From the NCBI RefSeq assembly GCF_017308015.1, contig NZ_JAFKFW010000024.1:1-64000 (forward strand): a DNA stretch of 64,000 bases, given 5' to 3'. Positions 9,428 to 17,200 of this stretch are shown here, piece after piece. Origin of the DNA: Allobosea sp. (GTDB taxonomy: Bacteria; Pseudomonadota; Alphaproteobacteria; Rhizobiales; Beijerinckiaceae). Made by a program: the position numbers and the translations under genes. The notes under the pieces are model-generated. The model saw nothing but the letters and a program-made list of their open reading frames with translations. It was not told the DNA's origin and did not search any database. Every line of letters begins with the position of its first letter. Position 1 is the stretch's first letter.

Positions 9428-10336
9428 ATGAATGCCCGCCCCGCAAATACCGGCCTCCGAACCTGGCTGCCCTGGACCGACCGGCAGGGCCGGTTCTCCG
9501 CCTTGCGGGGCGCTACCTTCGCCCTGCTCCTCGTGCCGGCGCTGCTCCTGCTCCATGCCGCCTGGATGCACCAGCTCGGCTCGAAGCCTTGGACGCAGGC
9601 GATCCACCAGACCGGGACCTGGACGGTGCGTATCCTCATCGCCACGCTCGCGGTCTCGCCGTTCCGGCGCCTGTTCGACTGGGGCAAGCTGATCGGCATC
9701 CGCCGCATGCTGGGCCTCGGCGTCATGGCTTATGCACTCGGCCACCTCGGGCTCTACTGCATCGACATGGCCTTCGACTGGGGGCTGATCGTCTCCGAGA
9801 TCGTCAAGCGCTTCTACCTGACCATCGGCTTCGTCGCGCTCGTCGGCCTCGTGGCGCAGGGCGCGACCTCGACCGACGGCATGATCCGCCGGCTCGGCAA
9901 GAACTGGCAGCGCCTGCACAATCTCGTCTATCCGATCACGATGCTGGCGCTGCTGCATTTCGCGCTGCAATCGAAGATCGACGTCACCGAACCCGTGCTG
10001 ATGAGCGGTCTCTTCCTGCTGCTGATGCTCTATCGCGGCCTGTATCGCTGGAAACTGCCGGTCACCGTGCCGATGCTCGCCGGGATGGCGCTCCTCGCGG
10101 GGCTGCTCACCGCCGGCCTGGAAGCCGGCTGGTATGCGGCGACGTCAGGCGTCTCCGCCTGGCTGGTCTTCCAAGCCAATGCCGACATCCTGACCTATCA
10201 GGACTATGCCTCGGTCCGACCGGCGCATGGAGTCGCGCTTGCCGGGCTGCTGGTCGCGCTCGGCCACAGCCTGCGCGCCCGCAAGGCTCGCCCGCCACGG
10301 CAGGCGGGCCAGCCAGCAGCCGCCCGGGCGGCGTGA
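9428..10336 (+). CDS. msrQ: MsrQ-like heme membrane protein (ferric-reductase-like fold)
   Basis: A 302-residue integral membrane protein of the ferric-reductase-like transmembrane family. The core (about residues 20-210) matches MsrQ/YedZ, the b-type heme quinol oxidase that feeds electrons to the periplasmic methionine sulfoxide reductase MsrP: candidate heme-ligand histidines are in ALGHLGLYC, RLHNLVYP and LLHFAL. E. coli MsrQ has 211 residues; about 90 extra residues here form two more hydrophobic segments. The catalytic partner msrP is not beside it or anywhere in this window, so the pairing with MsrP is inferred from the family alone. Confidence 0.8.
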   Translation: MNARPANTGLRTWLPWTDRQGRFSALRGATFALLLVPALLLLHAAWMHQLGSKPWTQAIHQTGTWTVRILIATLAVSPFRRLFDWGKLIGIRRMLGLGVMAYALGHLGLYCIDMAFDWGLIVSEIVKRFYLTIGFVALVGLVAQGATSTDGMIRRLGKNWQRLHNLVYPITMLALLHFALQSKIDVTEPVLMSGLFLLLMLYRGLYRWKLPVTVPMLAGMALLAGLLTAGLEAGWYAATSGVSAWLVFQANADILTYQDYASVRPAHGVALAGLLVALGHSLRARKARPPRQAGQPAAARAA

Positions 10337-10341
10337 GGGAA

Positions 10342-10372
10342 AAACTTTCGAAGTTTCGACATCTTCCAGATG
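10342..10372. promoter_or_regulatory. Two adjacent short dyads before the MFS exporter gene
   Basis: AAACTT-TCG-AAGTTT (10342-10356) and CATCT-TCC-AGATG (10360-10372) are two perfect inverted repeats in the 80-base gap before the MFS gene. They may be operators for a regulator encoded elsewhere, or a weak attenuator hairpin after the msrQ-like gene. No regulator gene is adjacent. Confidence 0.3.
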
Positions 10373-10416
10373 GAAAGGGTTTCCCCCCTGCAGCACTCAT
10401 GCTCTAACCCTATGAC

Positions 10417-12147
10417 ATGCCTGACGACCCGCACGCCCAGCCCACGGCCGATGTCGTAGAAGCCGAGCTCGCCTCAGAGGGCATCAAGCCTACGCAGGCC
10501 CGGGTCTCGCCCTTCGTTCCTCTGCAGCAGCCGATCTTTCGCGCTGTCTGGTTCGCCAGCCTCGTCTCGAATTTCGGCGGCCTCGTCCAGGCGGTCGGCG
10601 CCTCCTGGATGATGGCCTCGATCTCACCCTCGGCCGAGATGGTGGCGCTGGTCCAGGCTTCGACGACGCTGCCGGTGATGCTGTTCTCGCTGGCCGCCGG
10701 CGCCATCGCCGACAATTACGACCGGCGCCGCATCTTGCTGGCCGCCCAGGCCTTCATGCTGCTGGTTTCGATCCTGCTGGCGGTCTTCGCCTGGTTCGGC
10801 CTGATCACGCCCTGGCTGCTCCTGACCTTCACCTTCCTGATCGGCTGCGGCACCGCGCTCAACAACCCGGCCTGGCAATCCTCGGTCGGCGACATGGTCC
10901 CGCGCCGTGACGTGCCGGCGGCCGTGACGCTCAACAGCGTCGCCTTCAACATCGCTCGCAGCGTCGGGCCGGCGATCGGCGGCGCTATCGTCGCGGCGGC
11001 CGGGGCCGTCGCCGCCTTTGCGATCAACGCCGTCAGCTATATCCCCCTGCTCGTCGTGCTGGCGCGCTGGGAGCCACCGAAGGTCGAGCGGCTCCTGCCG
11101 CGCGAGACGCTGTTCATCGCCATGGGCGCAGGCATCCGCTATGTGGCGATGTCCCCGAATATCCGCACCGTGACCCTGCGTGCCTTCGTCTACGGCTTCG
11201 GCGCGATCGTCGGACTCGCGCTGCTGCCGCTGATCGCACGCGATCTCGTCCGCGGCGGCCCGCTCACATACGGCGTGCTGCTCGGCGCCTTCGGGGCCGG
11301 CGCCGTGGCCGGCGCCTTCATGAGCGCACGGTTGCGCCGGGCGATGAGCACCGAGGCGCTTGTCCGTTCCACTTTCATCGCCTATGCCTGCGGCGTCACG
11401 CTCATCGCCATCAGCAAGACGATCTGGCTGGCGATGGCGGGCCTGTGCATCTGCGGCGCCTGCTGGGTGCTGGCGCTCTCGACCTTCAACGCAACGGTGC
11501 AACTCTCGGCGCCGCGCTGGGTCGTCGGCCGGGCCCTGGCGATGTACCAGATGGCGACCTTCGGCGGCATGGCGATGGGGAGCTGGGCCTGGGGCCGCTC
11601 GGCGCTGCATTTCGGCATCGAGAAAGCCCTGCTGATGTCTGCCGTGACGCTGCTCGCGGGTGCGGCGCTGGGATTGCGCTACCGGCTCCCACCGCTCGAA
11701 GAGCTCAATCTCGATCCGCTCAGCCGCTGGCGCGAGCCCAAGGTCGCCGTCGATATCGAGCCGCGCTCCGGCCCGGTCATCGTCACCATCGAATACATCA
11801 TCAAGCCCGAAGACGTCGTCGCCTTCCTGACCGTGATGGCGGAGCGCCGGCGTATTCGACGGCGCGACGGCGCGCGGCACTGGACCCTGCTGCGCGACCT
11901 GACCGACCCGACGCTCTGGGTCGAGCGCTATGACAGTCCGACCTGGGTCGAATACGTCCGGCAGAACCAGCGCGTCACCCAGGCCGATGCCGAGATCGGC
12001 GAGCAGGTCCGCGCCCTGCATAGCGGCCCGAACCCGCCTGTGGTCCATCGCATGATCGAGCGGCAGACCGCTTCGCTGCCGCAATACGCGTCGAGCCGGA
12101 CACCGACGCTGGCCGACTCGCTCAACGACCCGGCACGGCCGGCCTGA
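10417..12147 (+). CDS. MFS transporter with cytoplasmic C-terminal domain (MFS_3/EntS-like)
   Basis: A 576-residue protein. Residues about 35-420 carry the 11 to 12 membrane helices of a major-facilitator protein of the EntS-like MFS_3 group, with the conserved loop AGAIADNYDRRRILL after helix 2. The group exports siderophores or drugs in some species. Residues about 425-576 form a soluble tail that begins RWREPKVAVDIEP; it includes an alpha/beta stretch (VIVTIEYIIKPEDVVAFL ... YDSPTWVEYVRQ) resembling small dimeric alpha/beta-barrel modules. That tail recurs in this MFS subgroup but has no known role. The transported molecule is unknown. Confidence 0.85.
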   Translation: MPDDPHAQPTADVVEAELASEGIKPTQARVSPFVPLQQPIFRAVWFASLVSNFGGLVQAVGASWMMASISPSAEMVALVQASTTLPVMLFSLAAGAIADNYDRRRILLAAQAFMLLVSILLAVFAWFGLITPWLLLTFTFLIGCGTALNNPAWQSSVGDMVPRRDVPAAVTLNSVAFNIARSVGPAIGGAIVAAAGAVAAFAINAVSYIPLLVVLARWEPPKVERLLPRETLFIAMGAGIRYVAMSPNIRTVTLRAFVYGFGAIVGLALLPLIARDLVRGGPLTYGVLLGAFGAGAVAGAFMSARLRRAMSTEALVRSTFIAYACGVTLIAISKTIWLAMAGLCICGACWVLALSTFNATVQLSAPRWVVGRALAMYQMATFGGMAMGSWAWGRSALHFGIEKALLMSAVTLLAGAALGLRYRLPPLEELNLDPLSRWREPKVAVDIEPRSGPVIVTIEYIIKPEDVVAFLTVMAERRRIRRRDGARHWTLLRDLTDPTLWVERYDSPTWVEYVRQNQRVTQADAEIGEQVRALHSGPNPPVVHRMIERQTASLPQYASSRTPTLADSLNDPARPA

Positions 12148-12158
12148 GGCAGCTCGTC

Positions 12159-12181
12159 ATGGTCGGGCCAGTCCCGACCAT
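12159..12181 (+). terminator. Hairpin after the MFS gene
   Basis: ATGGTCGGG pairs with CCCGACCAT around a 5-base loop, 11 bases after the stop codon. No T tract follows. Confidence 0.5.
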
Positions 12182-12292
12182 CCACGCCTTCATCGATGAA
12201 GCGCAGTGTTCAAAGTCGCGGATGCTCTCCGCAACGGCAAGCATGACCGGATCTGAAGCAGCGGTGCGGATTTCCCGCCTGCCCGGCCCGAT

Positions 12293-13090
12293 TCAGCCGA
12301 CGATCCAGACGCCGGCAAGGCCGACCATGCCCACGATGATCCGCCACCAGGCGAAGGGCGCGAAGCCGCGCTTGGAGACGAAATCGAGGAAGCTGCGCAC
12401 CACGATCAGCGCCGAGATGAAAGCCGCGACGAAGCCGACGCCGATCATGACGCCATCGTCGAAGGTCAGGAACTTGTAGCTCTTCAGGAGATCATAGGCG
12501 AAGGCGCCGGCCATGGTCGGCATCGCCAGGAAGAAGGAGAACTCAGCCGCCGCGCGCTTGCTGGCGCCGAGCAGCATGGCGCCGACGATGGTCGAGCCCG
12601 AGCGCGAGACGCCGGGAACCATGGCCAGGCACTGGATCAACCCGATCTTGAAATACATCGGCAGCGGGAAGGCCGTGGCATCGGTGTGCTTCTCCTGCAA
12701 TTCCAGCTCGTCGACGACGAGCAGGATCAGGCCGCCGGCGATCAACGTGCAGCAGACGATGAAGGGGTTGAACAGCACCCCCTTGATGAACCCGTGCAGC
12801 AACGCGCCGATGACCGCCGCCGGCAGGAAGGCGATGAGCACGCCGATCACGAAGCGACGCGCCGCCGGATCGCTGGGGATGCGAAGCGCGATATCGAGCA
12901 GGCGACGGAAATAGACCAGCAGAATCGCCAGGATCGCGCCAAGCTGGACCAGCACCTCGAAGGTCTTGCCGTTCGATTCGAAGCCGAGGAAATGGCCGAT
13001 CAGGAGCAGATGCCCGGTCGAGGAGACCGGCAGGAATTCAGTGAGCCCCTCGACGATGCCGAGGACGAAGGCTTCGATCAGGTTGTGCAT
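12293..13090 (-). CDS. uppP: Undecaprenyl-diphosphatase
   Basis: It dephosphorylates undecaprenyl diphosphate at the inner membrane, recycling the lipid carrier for peptidoglycan and other envelope polymers; extra copies give bacitracin resistance. The 265-residue protein has the expected multi-helix membrane topology. The first signature is [17 protein letters not shown] (residues 14-30) and the second is [14 protein letters not shown]. Length equals the family norm. It is divergent from fzlA. ATG 13090 has AGGAAAG upstream. Confidence 0.96.
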   Translation of the reverse strand: MHNLIEAFVLGIVEGLTEFLPVSSTGHLLLIGHFLGFESNGKTFEVLVQLGAILAILLVYFRRLLDIALRIPSDPAARRFVIGVLIAFLPAAVIGALLHGFIKGVLFNPFIVCCTLIAGGLILLVVDELELQEKHTDATAFPLPMYFKIGLIQCLAMVPGVSRSGSTIVGAMLLGASKRAAAEFSFFLAMPTMAGAFAYDLLKSYKFLTFDDGVMIGVGFVAAFISALIVVRSFLDFVSKRGFAPFAWWRIIVGMVGLAGVWIVG

Positions 13091-13338
13091 GGAAGGCTTT
13101 CCTCGCGCGAATCAGCCGGCCCGGATGTCCGCCCGCGTCAGCCTGCTGCCGGCTTACGCCCAGCTCTTTGCAAATTGGTTACCACTTCGCGAAGCAGCAC
13201 AGGCAAATTGCAGGCTTCGGCATCGCGGCGGGTTGTGGCGGTTTTCCGGCGTGACTATAGCAAGCCGCCGTCGCCTATCGGGTCACCGCAGCCCCGACGG
13301 CCCTGCTTCCGTCGCATTTTGCCTGCTTCACAGTCTTC

Positions 13339-14040
13339 ATGAGTGCCATGGCGACCCTGTATCATCATCCGCTGTGCCCGCATTCGCGTTTCATCCGCCT
13401 CGCCATCAGCGAGTTCGGCATGGAGGCCGAACTGGTCGAGGAACGCGTCTGGGAGCGTCGGCGGGAGTTCATCGAGCTCAACACCGCGGGCACCACGCCC
13501 GTCTTCCAGGAGCAGAACGGCTTGGCCGTCCCCGGCGCGGGGCCGATCGCGGAATATCTCGATGAGACCCGTGGGCTTGCGCTCGGCGATCGCCGCCTGC
13601 TGCCGGATGGGCCGGGCGAGCGCGTCGAGGTGCGCCGGCTGCTCGACTGGTTCCATATCAAGTTCCATGAGGAGATCACCGGCCCGCTCGTGCTGGAGAA
13701 GGTGATGAAGCGCTTCATGAGCCGCGACGAGGGCGGCGGCCCACCGGAGATGAGCGCCATCCGCGCGGCACGCGCCAATGTGCGCTATCATCTGCGCTAT
13801 ATCTCCTGGCTGCTGGCCAAGCGGAACTGGCTCGCGGGCGCGCAGATGAGCTATGCCGATCTCGCGGCGGCGGCGCATCTGTCCTGCGTCGACTATCTCG
13901 GCGACGTGCCCTGGGAAGAGGATGAGGCGGCTCGCGCATGGTATGCGAGGATCAAGTCGAGACCGAGCTTCCGGCCGCTCCTGAGCGACCGCGTGCCGGG
14001 CATGGCTCCGAGCGCCCATTACGACAATCTGGATTTTTGA
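13339..14040 (+). CDS. fzlA: FtsZ-binding protein FzlA (glutathione S-transferase fold)
   Basis: The 233-residue protein has an N-terminal thioredoxin fold (TLYHHPLCPHSRFIRLAISE) and a helical GST C-terminal domain. It shares the FzlA hallmarks VWERRREFIELN, EYLDETRG, LDWFHIKFHEE, NWLAGAQMSYADLAAAA and the C-terminal end HYDNLDF. In Caulobacter FzlA binds FtsZ filaments and is needed for constriction. The neighbourhood (uppP upstream, queG downstream) is the usual one in this order. An alternative start is ATG 13348. Its stop overlaps the queG start by 3 bases. Confidence 0.87.
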   Translation: MSAMATLYHHPLCPHSRFIRLAISEFGMEAELVEERVWERRREFIELNTAGTTPVFQEQNGLAVPGAGPIAEYLDETRGLALGDRRLLPDGPGERVEVRRLLDWFHIKFHEEITGPLVLEKVMKRFMSRDEGGGPPEMSAIRAARANVRYHLRYISWLLAKRNWLAGAQMSYADLAAAAHLSCVDYLGDVPWEEDEAARAWYARIKSRPSFRPLLSDRVPGMAPSAHYDNLDF

Positions 14041-15176
14041 ACGCCGAGAAACTCAAGCGCGCCATCGCCGAGCGCGCGCGCGCCGAAGGCTTCGCGGTGA
14101 TGCGCGTCGCCGGCGCCGATGCGATCCCGCAGGCGCCGGAGCGCCTCGAAGCCTGGATCGCCAATGGCTATCACGGCGAGATGGGCTGGATGCAGGAGCG
14201 GCAGGCGCAGCGCGCCGACCCGCGCCAGCTCTGGAGCGAGGTCCGTTCCGTCGTCATGCTCGGCATGAACTATGCCGGCGAAGGCGACCCGCTCGCCATG
14301 CTCGCTCACCCAGACAAGGCCGCGATCTCGCTCTATGCGAGACGGCGCGATTATCACGACGTCATCAAGGGCAAGCTGAAGAGCGTCGCAGGACTGCTCG
14401 CCGCACGCGGCGGCGCCGACGTGAAGGTCTTCGTCGATACCGCGCCCGTCATGGAAAAGCCGCTGGCGCAGGCGGCCGGGCTCGGCTGGCAGGGCAAGCA
14501 CACCGTGCTGGTCTCGCGCGAGCACGGCTCCTGGCTGTTGCTCGGCGCGATCTACACCACCGCCGAATTGCCCGTCGATGCTCCGGAGCGCGACCATTGC
14601 GGCTCCTGCCGGCGCTGCCTCGAGATCTGCCCGACCGATGCCTTCCCGGCGCCCTACCATCTCGACGCACGCCGCTGCATCGCCTATCTCACCATCGAGC
14701 ATGCGGGCCATATCGACGCCGAACTGCGCTCCGGCATCGGCAACCGCGTCTTCGGCTGTGACGACTGCCTCGCCGTCTGCCCGTGGAACAAGTTCGCCGC
14801 GGCCGCGCAGGAAACGCGGCTCGCGCTCAAGGACGAACTCGACGGGCTCGACCTCGCCGCGCTCGCCCGCCTCGACGATCCCACGTTCCGTACGCTCTTC
14901 GCGGGCACGCCCGTGAAGCGGACCGGGCGCGACCGCTTCCTGCGCAATGTGCTGATCGCGATCGGCAATAGCGGCCGGGCCGCGTTTGTCGACAGCGCGC
15001 TGCCTCATCTTGCCGATCCCTCGCCGCTGGTCCGCGCCGTGGCGGTCTGGGCATTGGGGCGGCTCGATGCAGAACGGGCGCGAGGGCTCGCCATCACAGG
15101 GCTTCAGGACGAAACCGACCCGCAGGTGCGCGCCGAATGGCATGCGCTCACGCCCCAGACGGAAGACGCCGCATGA
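14037..15176 (+). CDS. queG: Epoxyqueuosine reductase
   Basis: It performs the last step of queuosine synthesis, reducing epoxyqueuosine in tRNA with cobalamin and two [4Fe-4S] clusters. TTG 14037 is chosen: it overlaps the fzlA stop as TTGA, and it gives 379 residues, the length of E. coli QueG. The longer open frame from 13938 runs inside fzlA. Cluster motifs are CGSCRRCLEICPTDAF and CDDCLAVCPWNKF. The C terminus is a HEAT-like repeat (LPHLADPSPLVRAVAVWALG). Translation is probably coupled to fzlA. Next comes an SDR gene, again overlapping by 4 bases. Confidence 0.95.
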   Translation: MNAEKLKRAIAERARAEGFAVMRVAGADAIPQAPERLEAWIANGYHGEMGWMQERQAQRADPRQLWSEVRSVVMLGMNYAGEGDPLAMLAHPDKAAISLYARRRDYHDVIKGKLKSVAGLLAARGGADVKVFVDTAPVMEKPLAQAAGLGWQGKHTVLVSREHGSWLLLGAIYTTAELPVDAPERDHCGSCRRCLEICPTDAFPAPYHLDARRCIAYLTIEHAGHIDAELRSGIGNRVFGCDDCLAVCPWNKFAAAAQETRLALKDELDGLDLAALARLDDPTFRTLFAGTPVKRTGRDRFLRNVLIAIGNSGRAAFVDSALPHLADPSPLVRAVAVWALGRLDAERARGLAITGLQDETDPQVRAEWHALTPQTEDAA

Positions 15177-16039
15177 ACATCCTGATCCTCGGTCTCGGCT
15201 ATTCCGCCGGGTTCTTCGCGCGCGCCGCGCTGGCGCAAGGCTGGGAGGTGACCGGCACCGTCCGTTCGACCGAGAAGGCGGCAGAACTCAGCAGCGAGGG
15301 CATCCGAACGCTGGTCTTCGGCGGCTTCGCGGTCTCGTCGACGCTCGCCAAGGCGGTGTCGGAGGCCGACGCAGTTCTGGTCTCGGTGCAGCCGGCCGAG
15401 GATGGCGACCCGGCGCTCGGCCCCTTGCGCGCAGCGCTCATGATGGCGCCAAACCTGCGCTGGATCGGCTATCTCTCGACGATCGGCGTCTATGGCGATC
15501 AGGGCGGCGTCTGGATCGACGAGGCGACCCCGCCGGCCCCGACCAATGCCCGCACGCGCCAGCGCGTCGAGATCGAGGAAGCCTGGCTGCAACTCGGCCG
15601 CGACAGCGGCAAGCCCGTGCAGATCTTCCGCCTGTCAGGCATCTACGGGCCCGGCCGCAACGCCATCACCAAGCTGCGTGCCGGCACGGCGAACCGGCTG
15701 GTCAAGCCAGGACAGGTGTTCAACCGCATTCATGTCGACGATATCGCGGGCGTGCTGATGGCGTCGCTGGCGCAACCGCGGCAGGGCGCCGTCTACAACG
15801 TCACCGATGACGAGCCCGGCCCGCCGCAGGACGTGATCACCTTCGCGGCGGAATTGACCGGTCTTGAGCCGCCGCCGGAAATCCCGTTCGAGCAGGCCAG
15901 GCTCTCGCCGATGGCGGCAAGCTTCTATGGTGAGAGCAAGCGTGTCTCGAATGCGCTGGTGAAGCGGGAATTCGGCTATGCCTTCCGCTATCCGACCTAT
16001 CGCGAAGCCCTGCGCACCCTGGTCGAAGCCGGCGAATAA
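15173..16039 (+). CDS. NAD(P)-dependent epimerase/dehydratase (SDR, YeeZ-like)
   Basis: A 288-residue extended short-chain dehydrogenase whose ATG overlaps the queG stop (ATGA). The dinucleotide-binding motif is LGLGYSAGFFARAALAQGW at residues 5-23, an atypical GxGxxxG for the family. The Ser and Tyr of the usual Ser-Tyr-Lys active site appear in YLSTIGVYGDQGG, but Arg (NARTRQRVEIEEAW) stands where YxxxK expects Lys. FRLSGIYGPGRN is also typical. The third gene of the coupled fzlA-queG set, it resembles E. coli YeeZ, whose reaction is unknown. Confidence 0.85.
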   Translation: MNILILGLGYSAGFFARAALAQGWEVTGTVRSTEKAAELSSEGIRTLVFGGFAVSSTLAKAVSEADAVLVSVQPAEDGDPALGPLRAALMMAPNLRWIGYLSTIGVYGDQGGVWIDEATPPAPTNARTRQRVEIEEAWLQLGRDSGKPVQIFRLSGIYGPGRNAITKLRAGTANRLVKPGQVFNRIHVDDIAGVLMASLAQPRQGAVYNVTDDEPGPPQDVITFAAELTGLEPPPEIPFEQARLSPMAASFYGESKRVSNALVKREFGYAFRYPTYREALRTLVEAGE

Positions 16040-16097
16040 GGCGTAGCAACTCGGCGCTTCACTGGTTCGCGGAATTGCTATGCGTTTTCATTCGACC

Positions 16098-16141
16098 GCA
16101 TTTTCTTCCCGCGAACCGGTGGCCACTTCGCTCGAAAATGC
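16098..16141. repeat. Palindromic intergenic repeat (GCATTTTC ... GAAAATGC)
   Basis: A 44-bp element bounded by the inverted pair GCATTTTC (16098-16105) and GAAAATGC (16134-16141), with the core CGCGAACCGGTGGCCACTTCG. A partial second arm (GGTTCGCGGAATTGC, 16062-16076) precedes it and pairs with the core. From memory, very similar elements are scattered between genes in many Hyphomicrobiales genomes. Here it lies between two convergent genes and may act as a bidirectional terminator. Confidence 0.55.
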
Positions 16142-16147
16142 TTTTTG

Positions 16148-17116
16148 TCAGGCGGCGTGACGCGGCCCTTCGCCGCCATAATAATCGGCATAGCGCTTGT
16201 CGATCGCCGAAACCGGCAGCACGACCAGCACGTCGGTCGTGCCGAACTGCCGGTCGATGACGGCGCCTGTGCCGAAACGGGCCCCGAGCCGCAGATAGCC
16301 CTTGATCAGCGGCGGCATCTGCCTGAGCGCAAGCTTGGCGTCGACCATCGCCGGCGGCAGCCGATTCATGTCGACGAAGTGCCCGGCATGCGCTGCCGCG
16401 GCCCAGTCGCCCTCCGAGCGGGCATGGTGATGCAGAAAACTCAGCGGCAGCGCCAGGGCATCGGGATCGGTGCCGTCGAAGGAGGCGCAGCCGAACATCG
16501 CATCGATGCGGTGATGCTGGAGATAGGCCCAGATGCCGGACCAGAGCAATTCGACCGTCCGCTTCGTACGGTACGGCTTCAGCACGCAGGATCGGCCGAG
16601 TTCGAGAAAGCGATTGCCGGGATGGCGGGCCAGCATCGGGCCGAGATCGAATTCGCTCTGGGTATAGAAACCGCCGAGCCGCTCCGCGGCGCTCCGGCGC
16701 ATCAGGCGGTAGGTGCCGACGACCTTGGGCTTGATTCCGCCGAAGCGTCCGCGCGCGGCATGGTCGATGACGAGGAGGTGATCGCAAGCCTTGTCGAAAC
16801 GATCGGCATCGCGGCGGAACATCCGCGAGATCACATCGGGCTTGGCCGACATTTCCTGATAGAAGACGCGATAGCGCAGGCGCTGCGCCCGCCAGATCTC
16901 GCGCGGCCCCCGCGCCAGCCTTACCTCAAGCGAGCCGATCCGGCCGAGCGTGCCCGACAGCGGCGGCGATTCATCGATCTCGGCGCCCGGCCGGCGCATG
17001 GCTCCACCCTTCATCAGTATCAATGGGGCGAAGCGCGAGAACGGATTTCCGGCTGAAAACCGGCTGGGCAGCGCGTTCTTGGTTCCAGAAACGTGCAATG
17101 CCATCGCTTCTCTCAT
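16148..17116 (-). CDS. olsB: L-ornithine N-alpha-acyltransferase
   Basis: It attaches a 3-hydroxy fatty acid from acyl carrier protein to ornithine, giving the lyso form of the phosphate-free ornithine lipids of alphaproteobacterial membranes. The protein shows the GNAT-like OlsB layout: RAQRLRYRVFYQEMSA, VVGTYRLMRR, FLELGRSCVLKPYRTKRTVE and DAMFGCASFDGTDPD. Other in-frame starts exist at 17104, 17014 and 16999; the last follows GGTGGAG and gives 283 residues, closer to other OlsB proteins. The second gene, olsA, is not adjacent. Confidence 0.88.
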   Translation of the reverse strand: MREAMALHVSGTKNALPSRFSAGNPFSRFAPLILMKGGAMRRPGAEIDESPPLSGTLGRIGSLEVRLARGPREIWRAQRLRYRVFYQEMSAKPDVISRMFRRDADRFDKACDHLLVIDHAARGRFGGIKPKVVGTYRLMRRSAAERLGGFYTQSEFDLGPMLARHPGNRFLELGRSCVLKPYRTKRTVELLWSGIWAYLQHHRIDAMFGCASFDGTDPDALALPLSFLHHHARSEGDWAAAAHAGHFVDMNRLPPAMVDAKLALRQMPPLIKGYLRLGARFGTGAVIDRQFGTTDVLVVLPVSAIDKRYADYYGGEGPRHAA

Positions 17117-17200
17117 CTCCTGCCGCTACCGGCATGAGGTAGGCTTGCTCCGCTGATCTTACAACTTCGCGACGAAACTGCGTCGGAGCGATGACGGTCG

